Source: Chitinophagaceae bacterium
GTDB taxonomy: Bacteria > Bacteroidota > Bacteroidia > Chitinophagales > Chitinophagaceae
Assembly: GCA_016720585.1 (NCBI GenBank)
Contig: JADKKH010000008.1
Span: 124,001-188,000 of the forward strand
Length of the DNA stretch: 64,000 nucleotides
Direction: 5' to 3'
A program made the translations under genes and the position numbers. This document shows positions 43,342-51,532 of the stretch, piece after piece (positions within the stretch are counted from its first letter, which is position 1; every line of letters starts with the position of its first letter). A model generated the notes under the pieces. The model had not been told where the DNA came from. It searched no databases and worked only from the letters and a program-made list of their open reading frames with translations.

Positions 43342-44442
43342 TTATTCTTCCAGTCTTTCAGTACAACTGTATTCCGTTTTTAAAAAATCATCGTAGTAAT
43401 CTGCTTTCTGGAATAGATGGCGGAATGAACCCGCCCCTCCTTCTTTGGTCATATCGAGGTCGTAGATTATGCAGCTAAGTACGATATTCTGTTTTACACA
43501 ACTCAATACAAGACCCTGTGTGCGGAAATTTTCTTCGAGTAAGAATTTATACAGCCGTTTAATTTGTGTGGCATCCGCCGGCATCTGGCAGAGGTAGGCA
43601 TCCCCGGCGACAAAAAAATTTTCCGCATTATACGTGATCTTGATTTTAGCTGAGCCCTCTTTTACACTCCAGGAATTCACACCCTCCCGTGCCAGCCGTA
43701 CATCTTTGCCTAATTCTTTTAAAATCTCTTCGATGGTTTTTGCCGCACCAACGGCTTCGATTTCTTTTTCGGGTATCTCCGGCAATTTTGCTTCTGTACC
43801 ACAACTGGGGCAATATTTTTTTGAATCAATATTTGTTGTGGTTACGAGATAGCCACAGCTGAAACAACGGGTAGAAGCCAGCCCTTTATTGGGCAAATAC
43901 ATTTGCAGGGCGTCCCGCAAATAATTAACCGGCAAGGCAAATCCAAGATTATCGCCTCCTCTTATGATAAACGAGTTGACTCCGATTATTTCCCCTTTCA
44001 TATTTACCAGCGGGCCGCCGCTGTTACCGGGATTTATTGCCGCATCGATCTGAATGAATTTTAACCCGTCCCGTATCCTGTCCACTTTGGAAATTACGCC
44101 CTGTGTAGCGGTATAGTTTAGTCCGTATGGATGACCGATTGCAACTACAGCATCTCCATCATGCATTTGTTCGTATAGTCCTAAACGGATTTCGGGTAAC
44201 TCAATACCTGCCGGTGCCTGCAGAAAAGCAAGATCATGTTTCCTGTCCGTGTACCAAACCCTTGACAACGCTTTATCAAAGGCCTTGCCGGCAATCGTCA
44301 CCTCTGCATCATCAGCCACCACATGGGCATTGGTAACGATCAGGTCAAACTCTTTTACATAAAACCCCGTTCCGGTTCCACCCGCTGTGGCGATCTGGAT
44401 AATGGCTTTCTGATACTGCTCTATGATTTGCTGCGGATCCAT
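43342..44442 (-). CDS. S1C-type serine protease with zinc ribbon and YbjN-like C-terminus
   Basis: A 366-residue protein without a signal peptide. The trypsin-like domain (residues 1-175) carries the triad: His in VTNAHVVAD, Asp in RKHDLAFLQ, Ser in NPGNSGGPLV. A zinc ribbon follows (RCFSCGYLVTT, KKYCPSCGTE). The C-terminal 120 residues resemble YbjN/tir-chaperone-like folds (VRLAREGVNSWSVKEGSAKI). No PDZ domain is present, so it is not DegP-like. Cytosolic location is likely. It starts 2 bp after the stop codon of the partner gene at 44445. Confidence 0.85.
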   Translation of the reverse strand: MDPQQIIEQYQKAIIQIATAGGTGTGFYVKEFDLIVTNAHVVADDAEVTIAGKAFDKALSRVWYTDRKHDLAFLQAPAGIELPEIRLGLYEQMHDGDAVVAIGHPYGLNYTATQGVISKVDRIRDGLKFIQIDAAINPGNSGGPLVNMKGEIIGVNSFIIRGGDNLGFALPVNYLRDALQMYLPNKGLASTRCFSCGYLVTTTNIDSKKYCPSCGTEAKLPEIPEKEIEAVGAAKTIEEILKELGKDVRLAREGVNSWSVKEGSAKIKITYNAENFFVAGDAYLCQMPADATQIKRLYKFLLEENFRTQGLVLSCVKQNIVLSCIIYDLDMTKEGGAGSFRHLFQKADYYDDFLKTEYSCTERLEE

Positions 44443-44444
44443 GT

Positions 44445-45764
44445 TTACTTAGGCTCCATATTTAATGATTCCAATTCTGTTGTAAACGCATAGCCAAAAT
44501 TGACCAGGTTATCGAAGCGGAGATTTTGAATTTTAAACTCCATCAGGGGATATTTTTCTTTCCAGGGCCCCTCAATTATTTTTATTCTTTCAAGGATAGC
44601 TTCTGTTGCAAACTGGTTTTTGGCCGGGTCATAATAGCGTTTATATCCGAGGGCCGCAAAATAATCGGCCTGGCTGATCATCATATATAAATGGAAGAAT
44701 TCCGTAATCACCTTCGGTAAACTATAAGAATACTGGCAATAGGAAATTCCATACTCGGCAATTTGTGAAGCAACAAAAGGATAATTGTTGTCCCGGTACC
44801 AAACCAAATTCTGGTTAGCCCCGTGAATAGAATCAGCAACAACTTTATAGGGCTGCGGTGCCACGATCGAAAAGGTAAAATTTGAACGGAACAGGCAGCT
44901 GAATATCTCTTCCGGAGTTTTCGTCAGTACTTTTTTATATTCTTCGACCATGTCGCGGTTCTTTTCAACCACAGGTCTTTCGTCTTTTTTAAAATAGATG
45001 GCTGTGATTCTTTCGAGGTCATTTAATAGTTTTCCTTCCGGCGTAATGAGGTAATCGATTTTATAGATCAGCGCCAGCAACAAATAAGCAATGCCACCGG
45101 AAAATTTATCCGCATCCATGCTGCTGATCGCATCCAGTGTCTCTTTTATCCATTTTTGGAGATATGCGTATTTTATCTCCTTCTCTTGCTGCGGAATGGT
45201 GGTGATATGCTCGTTATCGGCTTTTTCCAATACGGCAAAATCCAGTACCAGCAGGTCGTCCTGTTTGTCAGCTTTTGTAGAAAGTTCTTTCAGGCCATAA
45301 TAAAGTTTACTGGGACTGGCGGTTTTAAGGTCGCTGTCAAAGCTCATGCATAGCCTGTCATTATCCAGGGCAAACCGGCTGTAGTATAAATTGAAATTCA
45401 TTTCCAGCAGGCGCCGCATGACAGGCACCGAAGGCTGGGGCATCCGGGCCAGGGTAACTTCTGCCTTCAGAACTTCATTATTAAAAACACCCCGTACAAT
45501 TTTAGAGCCCTGGTAAAAATGAAACCGGCCTTCGGCCCCGTTTCGTTCATATACGACGTTTTGTGTATGATCATCCCGCAGGTATTCAAAAAAAGCGTCA
45601 ATGCTTTCGTTGTATTTTTTTTCTTTAAATAAATTATCCGCATCTGTCCAGCGGCTTACCTTGGCCACCGGTTTATTATTATCGGAATACCGGCCAAAAG
45701 GAATGACCGGCGCCGGCAACGGTTCCTCCTTTTTCCTATTCCTCCCGAAAAGTTTATCAAACAT
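44445..45764 (-). CDS. Uncharacterised protein coupled to the S1C protease
   Basis: 439 residues from the ATG at 45764 (MFDKLFGRNRKKEE); the next upstream ATG adds ten atypical residues. It has a short TPR-like segment near residue 40 (ADNLFKEKKYNESIDAFFEYLRD), then a region like a tir-chaperone/YbjN fold (GRFHFYQGSKIVRGVFNNEVLKAEV and DNDRLCMSFDSDL), then a helical half. Its stop is 2 bp from the start of the protease gene, so translation is probably coupled. Both genes carry a YbjN-like module, which suggests the two proteins interact. No known function. Confidence 0.72.
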   Translation of the reverse strand: MFDKLFGRNRKKEEPLPAPVIPFGRYSDNNKPVAKVSRWTDADNLFKEKKYNESIDAFFEYLRDDHTQNVVYERNGAEGRFHFYQGSKIVRGVFNNEVLKAEVTLARMPQPSVPVMRRLLEMNFNLYYSRFALDNDRLCMSFDSDLKTASPSKLYYGLKELSTKADKQDDLLVLDFAVLEKADNEHITTIPQQEKEIKYAYLQKWIKETLDAISSMDADKFSGGIAYLLLALIYKIDYLITPEGKLLNDLERITAIYFKKDERPVVEKNRDMVEEYKKVLTKTPEEIFSCLFRSNFTFSIVAPQPYKVVADSIHGANQNLVWYRDNNYPFVASQIAEYGISYCQYSYSLPKVITEFFHLYMMISQADYFAALGYKRYYDPAKNQFATEAILERIKIIEGPWKEKYPLMEFKIQNLRFDNLVNFGYAFTTELESLNMEPK

Positions 45765-45921
45765 GATTGTTTTTTGCAGAAAGGCAATATACAAAGAAAC
45801 CGGCGAGTTCCCGACCCTTCTAAACCCGCCATTACCCGGCCGGCTTTAAGTATTCCACCCCCCTCTTTTAGGTATTGGCAGTAAACCAAAAATCAGTAGT
45901 TTCGCCACAAACCAATTGACG

Positions 45922-47037
45922 ATGAAGTTTATAGCCTCCTCCTCTTCTTTACTGAAACAACTTCAGCATATTTCCGGTGTTATTAATGCCAACACCGTAT
46001 TACCGATTCTCGAAGATTTTTTGTTTGAAGTGGAAAAAAACAAACTGACCGTAGTGGCTACCGATCTGGAAACAGTGATGCGGGTACAATTAGATATTGA
46101 AGCCAAAGACAGCGGCAAAGTTTGTATTCCGGCAAAAATTCTGATGGACTCGTTGAAAAATATTGCCGACCAGCCGCTGACATTTAATATTGATAAGAAT
46201 TTTGGCATCGAAATCACCAGCGACAATGGTAAGTATAAGGTGATGGGAGAAAACCCCGACAATTTCCCCAAAGAACCGGCTGCGGATGATACCACATCCT
46301 TTACCATGACAGCTTCGGCGCTGGTAACCGCTATCAGCAAAACTCTGTTTGCCACCAGCAATGATGATTTGCGCCCGGCTATGACAGGTGTTTTCTTTGA
46401 ACTCGATAAAAAGGGGTTGCAGTGCGTGGCTACTGATGCACATCGGTTGGTCCGGTATAAAAGAACCGATGTCAAATGCCCTAAATCAGATTCGTTTATT
46501 GTTCCGCGTAAACCATTGAACCTGGTAAAAACCGCTATCCCCTCTTCTGAAGATGAGATAACGGTGAGCTATAACAGCAATCACCTGTTTATCAAGCACG
46601 GCACCACACAAATGAGTTGCCGCCTGATAGATGCCCGGTTTCCTGATTATAAAGTGGTAATACCCGTGGATAATCCTTACCGGTTAACCGTTAATAAAAA
46701 TGATTTTCAAAATGCGCTGCGCCGGGTAAGCGTCTTCAGCAACAAAAGCACAAACCAGGTGGCCCTGAGCATCAGCGGCAGCGAATTGCAATTGGCTGCA
46801 CAGGATGTGGATTTCAGTTTTGAAGGAAACGAAAGGATGAAGTGCCAGTATAATGGCGAAGACCTGATGATTGCTTTCAATGCCCGGTTCCTGATTGAAA
46901 TGCTCAACGCTGCAGACAGCGATGATATCAATATGGAATTATCCACTCCCACCAAAGCCGGCATCATCAAACCAACAGACCTGGATGATAATGAAGAATT
47001 GCTGATGCTGGTGATGCCGTTGATGCTGAATCAGTAA
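45922..47037 (+). CDS. dnaN: DNA polymerase III beta subunit (sliding clamp)
   Basis: A 371-residue clamp from the ATG at 45922; a TTG two codons upstream is less likely. Three repeated clamp domains (beginning MKFIASSSSLLKQLQHISGV, then about residues 130 and 250) form the dimeric ring that tethers DNA polymerase III. The C-terminal LVMPLML(N/Q) binding-pocket sequence is intact. In this organism dnaN is not next to dnaA, recF or gyrB, at least within the window. A terminator follows, overlapping the next gene. Confidence 0.97.
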   Translation: MKFIASSSSLLKQLQHISGVINANTVLPILEDFLFEVEKNKLTVVATDLETVMRVQLDIEAKDSGKVCIPAKILMDSLKNIADQPLTFNIDKNFGIEITSDNGKYKVMGENPDNFPKEPAADDTTSFTMTASALVTAISKTLFATSNDDLRPAMTGVFFELDKKGLQCVATDAHRLVRYKRTDVKCPKSDSFIVPRKPLNLVKTAIPSSEDEITVSYNSNHLFIKHGTTQMSCRLIDARFPDYKVVIPVDNPYRLTVNKNDFQNALRRVSVFSNKSTNQVALSISGSELQLAAQDVDFSFEGNERMKCQYNGEDLMIAFNARFLIEMLNAADSDDINMELSTPTKAGIIKPTDLDDNEELLMLVMPLMLNQ

Positions 47038-47081
47038 CAGAACGACTATTTTCCTAAGGAATAAATTTTATAGATATTTTT

Positions 47082-47112
47082 AAGCTCACAATAATTGTGG
47101 GCTTTCTTTTTT
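47082..47112 (+). terminator. Terminator after dnaN
   Basis: AAGCTCACAA, a short loop, TTGTGGGCTT, then TTCTTTTTT. The 3' end overlaps the coding end of the minus-strand DUF2306-type gene (stop at 47086). Confidence 0.78.
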
Positions 47113-47808
47113 ATGGGAAAGCCGTTTTCTTTTGTACCGGTAAATAAGATATTCAGCAACAACCAGGTTCCCCACCCAGCCAAGCCAGGCCACTACCCGG
47201 TATACGTCCATCGGCGGCAGCACCACAGTGTTGGTGATGCCATATTTCCAGGCTCTTAAGGTTAGGGCTGATAAGGTAAGGGCATAACTTCTTATCATAT
47301 AATTGCGATGGGCTTTGAAGTCTTTCTGTTTGGCCCTGATCAGCGCCATCACAGTAAAAAAAATCCATAATAATGCTAATAAAACAAAAGCCACCCTGGA
47401 AAACAATCCGCCATTGGCATAGAACCCCATCACCAAACCTGCGGGTCCGGTAATGAGCAATACATCTGTTACATAGATATAGCCGAATGTGCGGTGAAGC
47501 CGGGGGTTGTACCGCAACAGTTTTTTTGAAAATTGGGTAAACCCGGCAAACAACACCCAAAGGCTGGCATACACATGGATGAAAAAAGCAACCCGCCAAT
47601 GGTCAATATCAATATATTGCTGTTTGATGCGCAAAAAGCCCACATCCGTGTTATAAGGAATGTAGGCAACCGTTATCCGGGCCATCAGCCAGGTAAAAAA
47701 AGCCAGTGCCAACAGGAGGCCGGCATTCCAAATATTTGTCCGGGTTAGAATTTGTGTTAATTTTAAAGACAGTAGAAATATCAACCTGTACAAATTTAAA
47801 CCTTTCAT
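47086..47808 (-). CDS. DUF2306-type membrane protein
   Basis: About 240 residues with seven or so helices (WNAGLLLALAFFTWLMARITVAYI, WILIFFTVMALIRAKQK). The WRVAFFIHVYASLWVLFAGFTQF and RLHRTFGYIYVTDVLLI stretches with conserved His fit the DUF2306 family, related to haem-binding membrane proteins. Function unknown. Its open frame runs far upstream through the divergent lipoprotein gene, but that part is antisense and has no coding character. The proposed ATG (47808 or 47811) touches the start codon of the divergent gene, so a later start inside the first helix is also possible. Confidence 0.72.
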   Translation of the reverse strand: MKGLNLYRLIFLLSLKLTQILTRTNIWNAGLLLALAFFTWLMARITVAYIPYNTDVGFLRIKQQYIDIDHWRVAFFIHVYASLWVLFAGFTQFSKKLLRYNPRLHRTFGYIYVTDVLLITGPAGLVMGFYANGGLFSRVAFVLLALLWIFFTVMALIRAKQKDFKAHRNYMIRSYALTLSALTLRAWKYGITNTVVLPPMDVYRVVAWLGWVGNLVVAEYLIYRYKRKRLSHKKESPQLL

Positions 47809-47809
47809 C

Positions 47810-48589
47810 ATGAGAAAATTATTGTTCCTGTTTCTAACAGCCGGCCTGTTACTCTCTTGTAATAATGATAAAAAAACAACCGAAGCCCCGGACCAGTCAA
47901 GCGAAAAGGCGAATGCTGCCACCACAGCTTCTGTACAAACAGAACTGAAACAAACGCCCCTGCAAATTGCCTCCAAGCCATATGAAAAATTGCTGGGCTC
48001 GTATGTTGGTCCTTTCGGCAACAACAAAATAACGATGCTGGTTATCCGTGTTGCCGGCGATTCGGTAGTTGGCCGCACGATAGTAGGTGGCAACGACCGG
48101 CCTTTTAAGGGTACATTTTATAAAAAAGATCTTGCATATTTTTTTACCGCAAAAGAACCCGGTGATCATAAAGATGATGGTGAATTTAATTTTTCGATAG
48201 ACGAAAAGCTCCCCGATATCGTAAGGGGCTCCTGGAAACCTTTTACGAAAGGCCGCCCTGGAAAAGAATATGAACTGAACCGTCGCAAGTTTGAATATCA
48301 TCCCGAAGTGGGTGTATACCCCCAGGCTTCCCAACGGTTGCTGAAAGCGGCAGATGTGGAAAATATGATGAAAGAAGACCTGGAATTTATGCGCAATGAA
48401 ATATTTGCCCGTCACGGTTTTTGTTTCAACAAGCGGGACCTGCGGCAACTGTTTGAAATGGAAGATTGGTATGTTCCCAACACGGTTGATATCCGGAACT
48501 TCCTTACAGAAATTGAAAAAAAGAACATAACGTTAATCAAGCGATATGAAAAATATGCGGAAGAGTACGGTGATGAATATGGCCGGTGA
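47810..48589 (+). CDS. YARHG-domain lipoprotein
   Basis: A 259-residue lipoprotein with signal MRKLLFLFLTAGLLLSC. After a Lys/Thr-rich linker a beta-rich region (GSYVGPFGNNKITMLVIRVAGDS) is followed by a YARHG domain near residue 190: VENMMKEDLEFMRNEIFARH with GFCFNKRDLRQLF. YARHG domains occur in secreted proteins and may bind peptidoglycan; the exact role is not known. The start codon at 47810 overlaps the likely start of the divergent DUF2306 gene. Confidence 0.82.
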   Translation: MRKLLFLFLTAGLLLSCNNDKKTTEAPDQSSEKANAATTASVQTELKQTPLQIASKPYEKLLGSYVGPFGNNKITMLVIRVAGDSVVGRTIVGGNDRPFKGTFYKKDLAYFFTAKEPGDHKDDGEFNFSIDEKLPDIVRGSWKPFTKGRPGKEYELNRRKFEYHPEVGVYPQASQRLLKAADVENMMKEDLEFMRNEIFARHGFCFNKRDLRQLFEMEDWYVPNTVDIRNFLTEIEKKNITLIKRYEKYAEEYGDEYGR

Positions 48590-48622
48590 TTTGATTGGTG
48601 TGCTCCCGCATGATACCTGTTT

Positions 48623-49042
48623 ATGCAATTTGTTCCGATAGGTTCATACGATAACTATATAGCTGCCCATATTGCAATGGGGCGGCTGGAAGAAGATAAT
48701 ATAACGGGCTGGCTCAAAGATGAGAACACGGTCACGATCGATCCGATTCTTTCAAATGCCATTGGCGGAATTAAATTAATGGTGCCGGCCATACAAGCCG
48801 AAAGAGCTGTCGGTATCCTCCGAAAACTGGAAAATGAACACAAAGCCCTGCACCCCTGTCCTAAATGTGGTTCTCTTAACATCGAATTGGTAAGTTCGCC
48901 ACACAAAACCTCCAACTGGGCCCGTGTAATTATTGGTCTTTTTATTACCAGTTACGCAATGCCGGTTGAAAAAATAATGCATTGTTTTGATTGCGGGCAT
49001 GAATTTGCACCCGACAAACCGGTTCCCGAAAGCCCCGGGTGA
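48623..49042 (+). CDS. DUF2007 protein with zinc ribbon
   Basis: A 139-residue protein. The first 75 residues are a DUF2007 (PII-like signalling) fold: MQFVPIGSYDNYIAAHIAMG, LKDENTVTIDPILSNAIGG and LMVPAIQAERAVGIL. A short zinc ribbon (HPCPKCGSLNIEL and HCFDCGHEF) surrounds a hydrophobic helix (VIIGLFITSY). The role is not known, although such proteins are annotated as possible signal transducers. Its end overlaps the frame of the next gene's upstream region only. Confidence 0.82.
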   Translation: MQFVPIGSYDNYIAAHIAMGRLEEDNITGWLKDENTVTIDPILSNAIGGIKLMVPAIQAERAVGILRKLENEHKALHPCPKCGSLNIELVSSPHKTSNWARVIIGLFITSYAMPVEKIMHCFDCGHEFAPDKPVPESPG

Positions 49043-49086
49043 TTTCCGTTTTTTCCTTCGTAACTTTTGACCGTAAAAAATTTACC

Positions 49087-49911
49087 ATGTGGAATGATAT
49101 TCTTCAGCATTTTCAAACGCTGGAACAGCGGCCGTTTGAACGGATGGCCATCCTTGTTGGCGGGATGCTTTTTTTCTGGATCATCGAAGGGGCGATCCCC
49201 TTGTTGCCGCTCCGGTACAAAAAGAATAAACTGCGCCACGCCGGGGTAAATTTTTTTTTCACCGTCCTCCATCTTATCATTCATACCGGGCTTGCCGTAT
49301 TGATCGTAAAACTTTCTGACTGGTGTTTGGAAACCGGCTTTGGACTTGTGTATTGGTTTAATACAGGTGTCGTTCTTACAATTGTGATCGGTGTGCTGGC
49401 ACTTGATTTCAGCAGTTGGCTGGTTCATTGGGTTATGCACAAGGTTCCGTTACTCTGGCGGTTTCACCTGATTCATCACAGCGATACTACGGTGGATGTA
49501 ACAACCGGCCTGCGTCACCATCCCGGGGACAGTGTGTTGCGGGGAATTTTTTTTCTGCTGCTTATTTTTATTTCTGGCTCCCCGATGTACGGGGTGATGA
49601 TCTATCAGACATTAGTTGTTCTGTCCACGGCCTTTACGCATGCAAATATGCGTTTGCCGCTCGGCCTGGATAAGGCTCTTAGCTATATATTGGTTTCTCC
49701 CAATATGCACAAAGTACATCACCACTGGAAGCAACCTTACACTGACAGTAACTATGGCGCTGTATTTTCCATCTGGGACAGGCTGCTGGGAACATTCCGT
49801 AAACTGGATATTGCTGATATCCGCTATGGTCTTGACCGTTATTATCCTGGCGAAAAAGACGAAGACATTATCGGCTTGCTGAAAAAACCGTTTCAAAAAT
49901 TAGATGCTTAA
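49087..49911 (+). CDS. Sterol desaturase / fatty acid hydroxylase family protein
   Basis: A 274-residue membrane di-iron enzyme from the ATG at 49087. Four to five helices surround the His clusters: HWVMHKVPLLWRFHLIHHSD, RHHPGD and MHKVHHHWKQPYTDSNYG. These are the eight-His motif of the family, which hydroxylates or desaturates lipids. In Bacteroidota members of this family are often linked to ether lipid or hydroxy-lipid metabolism; the substrate here is not known. It lies downstream of the DUF2007 gene with a 44-bp gap. Confidence 0.88.
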   Translation: MWNDILQHFQTLEQRPFERMAILVGGMLFFWIIEGAIPLLPLRYKKNKLRHAGVNFFFTVLHLIIHTGLAVLIVKLSDWCLETGFGLVYWFNTGVVLTIVIGVLALDFSSWLVHWVMHKVPLLWRFHLIHHSDTTVDVTTGLRHHPGDSVLRGIFFLLLIFISGSPMYGVMIYQTLVVLSTAFTHANMRLPLGLDKALSYILVSPNMHKVHHHWKQPYTDSNYGAVFSIWDRLLGTFRKLDIADIRYGLDRYYPGEKDEDIIGLLKKPFQKLDA

Positions 49912-49938
49912 TTATTACTTTCAATAAAATATATTAAT

Positions 49939-50703
49939 ATGAAATCCTTTTTCTTGCTGGCGTTCATGATTATGTCGCTTGGCGCAACCGCACAACTCAT
50001 GGGTGGCACCATGTATGTGGCAGCTAAAACCGGTTTAAGCATCCGTGAAAAACCAGAAACCGGTGCCAAAGTGCTTGATAAAATTCCATACGGAACAAAA
50101 ATTACCCTGCTGGAGTATGGAGAAGAAAAGAAAAGTATTGTTACGGAAGGGATACTGGGCTATTGGCAAAAAGTGAAATTTAATAATAAAACCGGCTACA
50201 TTGTTGACACTTATTTATTCCCCTGGGCGCCGCCAAAACTCGCAACAATCAAAGAAATGAAAAACTACCTGTCACAGGTTACAGTTCCGTATGGGGGGAA
50301 GCTGATTGTAAAATCAGGGAATATGAACAACATGGAAGAGGGTGGATGGGAAATTCAGAAACAACTTTATAAAAACGGGGCTGAGTGGCACCGGCACCTG
50401 GGTTACGAATACGGCTCTGATGTTTATTTTCTTCCCGGATTCTCACTGCAACAGGGTTTTTTACTGCTGCGCCTCATTCCGGAATTTAAAGAAGTGTTTG
50501 GAGAGAAAGATGTTTTCCCTACCGAAAGCAAAACCTTCAAAAAAGGAGAGGTGGAATATGAGTTAAAGGTTGAAAAAGAAATGTTTGGAGACGCCGCCTG
50601 GTATACAAAAATAAAAATGGAATATGCCGATGGTGCCTTTTATATGTTTGAGATGTATCTGCTGGACAACCAGCTGGTGATATTTTTTGGTTCTGGTGTA
50701 TAG
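49939..50703 (+). CDS. Secreted SH3-domain protein
   Basis: A 254-residue protein with a signal peptide (cleaved near GATA-QL). Residues about 25-95 are a bacterial SH3b domain: MYVAAKTGLSIREKPETGAK, VLDKIPYGTKITLLEYG and GYWQKVKFNNKTGYIVDTYL. Such domains bind peptidoglycan or other ligands in the periplasm. The rest is an unfamiliar beta-rich region of about 150 residues. It starts 27 bp after the desaturase gene and is 9 bp from kdsB, so these may be one operon. Confidence 0.85.
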   Translation: MKSFFLLAFMIMSLGATAQLMGGTMYVAAKTGLSIREKPETGAKVLDKIPYGTKITLLEYGEEKKSIVTEGILGYWQKVKFNNKTGYIVDTYLFPWAPPKLATIKEMKNYLSQVTVPYGGKLIVKSGNMNNMEEGGWEIQKQLYKNGAEWHRHLGYEYGSDVYFLPGFSLQQGFLLLRLIPEFKEVFGEKDVFPTESKTFKKGEVEYELKVEKEMFGDAAWYTKIKMEYADGAFYMFEMYLLDNQLVIFFGSGV

Positions 50704-50712
50704 ATATATAAT

Positions 50713-51429
50713 ATGAAAAAGATTGCAATGATACCCGCCCGGTATGCGGCTACAAGGTTTCCGGGCAAACTGATGCAAAAGCTCGGTGAAAAAACAGTTA
50801 TCCATCATACCTATGATGCAACGGTGGCTACCGGTTTGTTTGATAAGGTTGTGGTGGTTACCGACAGCGAAATAATTTTTAAAGAAATAGAGCTGTCTGG
50901 TGGAAATGTTGTGATGAGTATCAACGAACACGAAAGCGGGAGCGATCGTATTGCCGAAGCGGCAGCAGACATGGAAATAGATCTTATTGTAAATGTGCAG
51001 GGAGATACGCCCTTTGTTAAAAAAGAACCTTTACAACAATTATTACAACAATTTGAGGATCCTGACGTGCAGGTAGCCTCTTTGATGCAGGTGATGACCG
51101 ATCCCACAGACATCCGGGACCCCAATTTTGTAAAAGTGGTTGTGGATAAGAACAAGAATGCGCTTTTTTTCAGCCGCTCGGTTATTCCATTTCAGAGAGA
51201 TCAGGATCATCCCGCAACTTATTATGAACATATCGGCGTTTATGCATACCGTAAAGAGACACTGATGAATTTTACCCATTGGCCCGTGTCTGTATTGGAA
51301 GCAACAGAAAAAATTGAGTGTCTCCGTTATCTCGAAAATGCTGTGCCGCTCCGCATGGTAGTGGTAAATTATATGGGAGTGGAGATTGATACGCCGGAGG
51401 ATTTGGACAGGGCGGTGAAGTTGTTGTAA
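50713..51429 (+). CDS. kdsB: CMP-Kdo (or CMP-Kdo8N) synthetase
   Basis: A 238-residue cytidylyltransferase that activates Kdo for lipid A core synthesis. N-terminal nucleotide motif PARYAATRFPGKLM, then INEHESGSDRIAEAAADM, VNVQGDTPFV, VKVVVDKNKNALFFSRSVIPF and EIDTPEDLDRAVKLL. In E. coli KdsB the motif VNVQGDEP has Glu where this protein has Thr. The KdnB-like gene next to it, separated by a dispersed repeat, suggests that the true sugar may be 8-amino-Kdo, as in Shewanella; this is inference. Confidence 0.94.
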   Translation: MKKIAMIPARYAATRFPGKLMQKLGEKTVIHHTYDATVATGLFDKVVVVTDSEIIFKEIELSGGNVVMSINEHESGSDRIAEAAADMEIDLIVNVQGDTPFVKKEPLQQLLQQFEDPDVQVASLMQVMTDPTDIRDPNFVKVVVDKNKNALFFSRSVIPFQRDQDHPATYYEHIGVYAYRKETLMNFTHWPVSVLEATEKIECLRYLENAVPLRMVVVNYMGVEIDTPEDLDRAVKLL

Positions 51430-51433
51430 TACA

Positions 51434-51519
51434 TAGACACGAAATCACACAAATTGACACGAAAAATACACCGGTAATTCCATTGAAACCTTTCGTGTTG
51501 TTTCGTGTAATTTCGTGGC
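51434..51519. repeat. Dispersed inverted repeat, CACGAA type
   Basis: Left arm AGACACGAAATCACACAA and TGACACGAAA, right arm TTTCGTGTTGTTTCGTG and AATTTCGTGG. It lies between kdsB and the KdnB-like gene and could form a stem-loop in the transcript. Confidence 0.82.
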
Positions 51520-51532
51520 CAAATTTCTTTCT

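Noticed and set aside
47812..48093. N-terminal extension of the DUF2306 protein
   Set aside because: These residues are antisense to the YARHG lipoprotein and lack family similarity.
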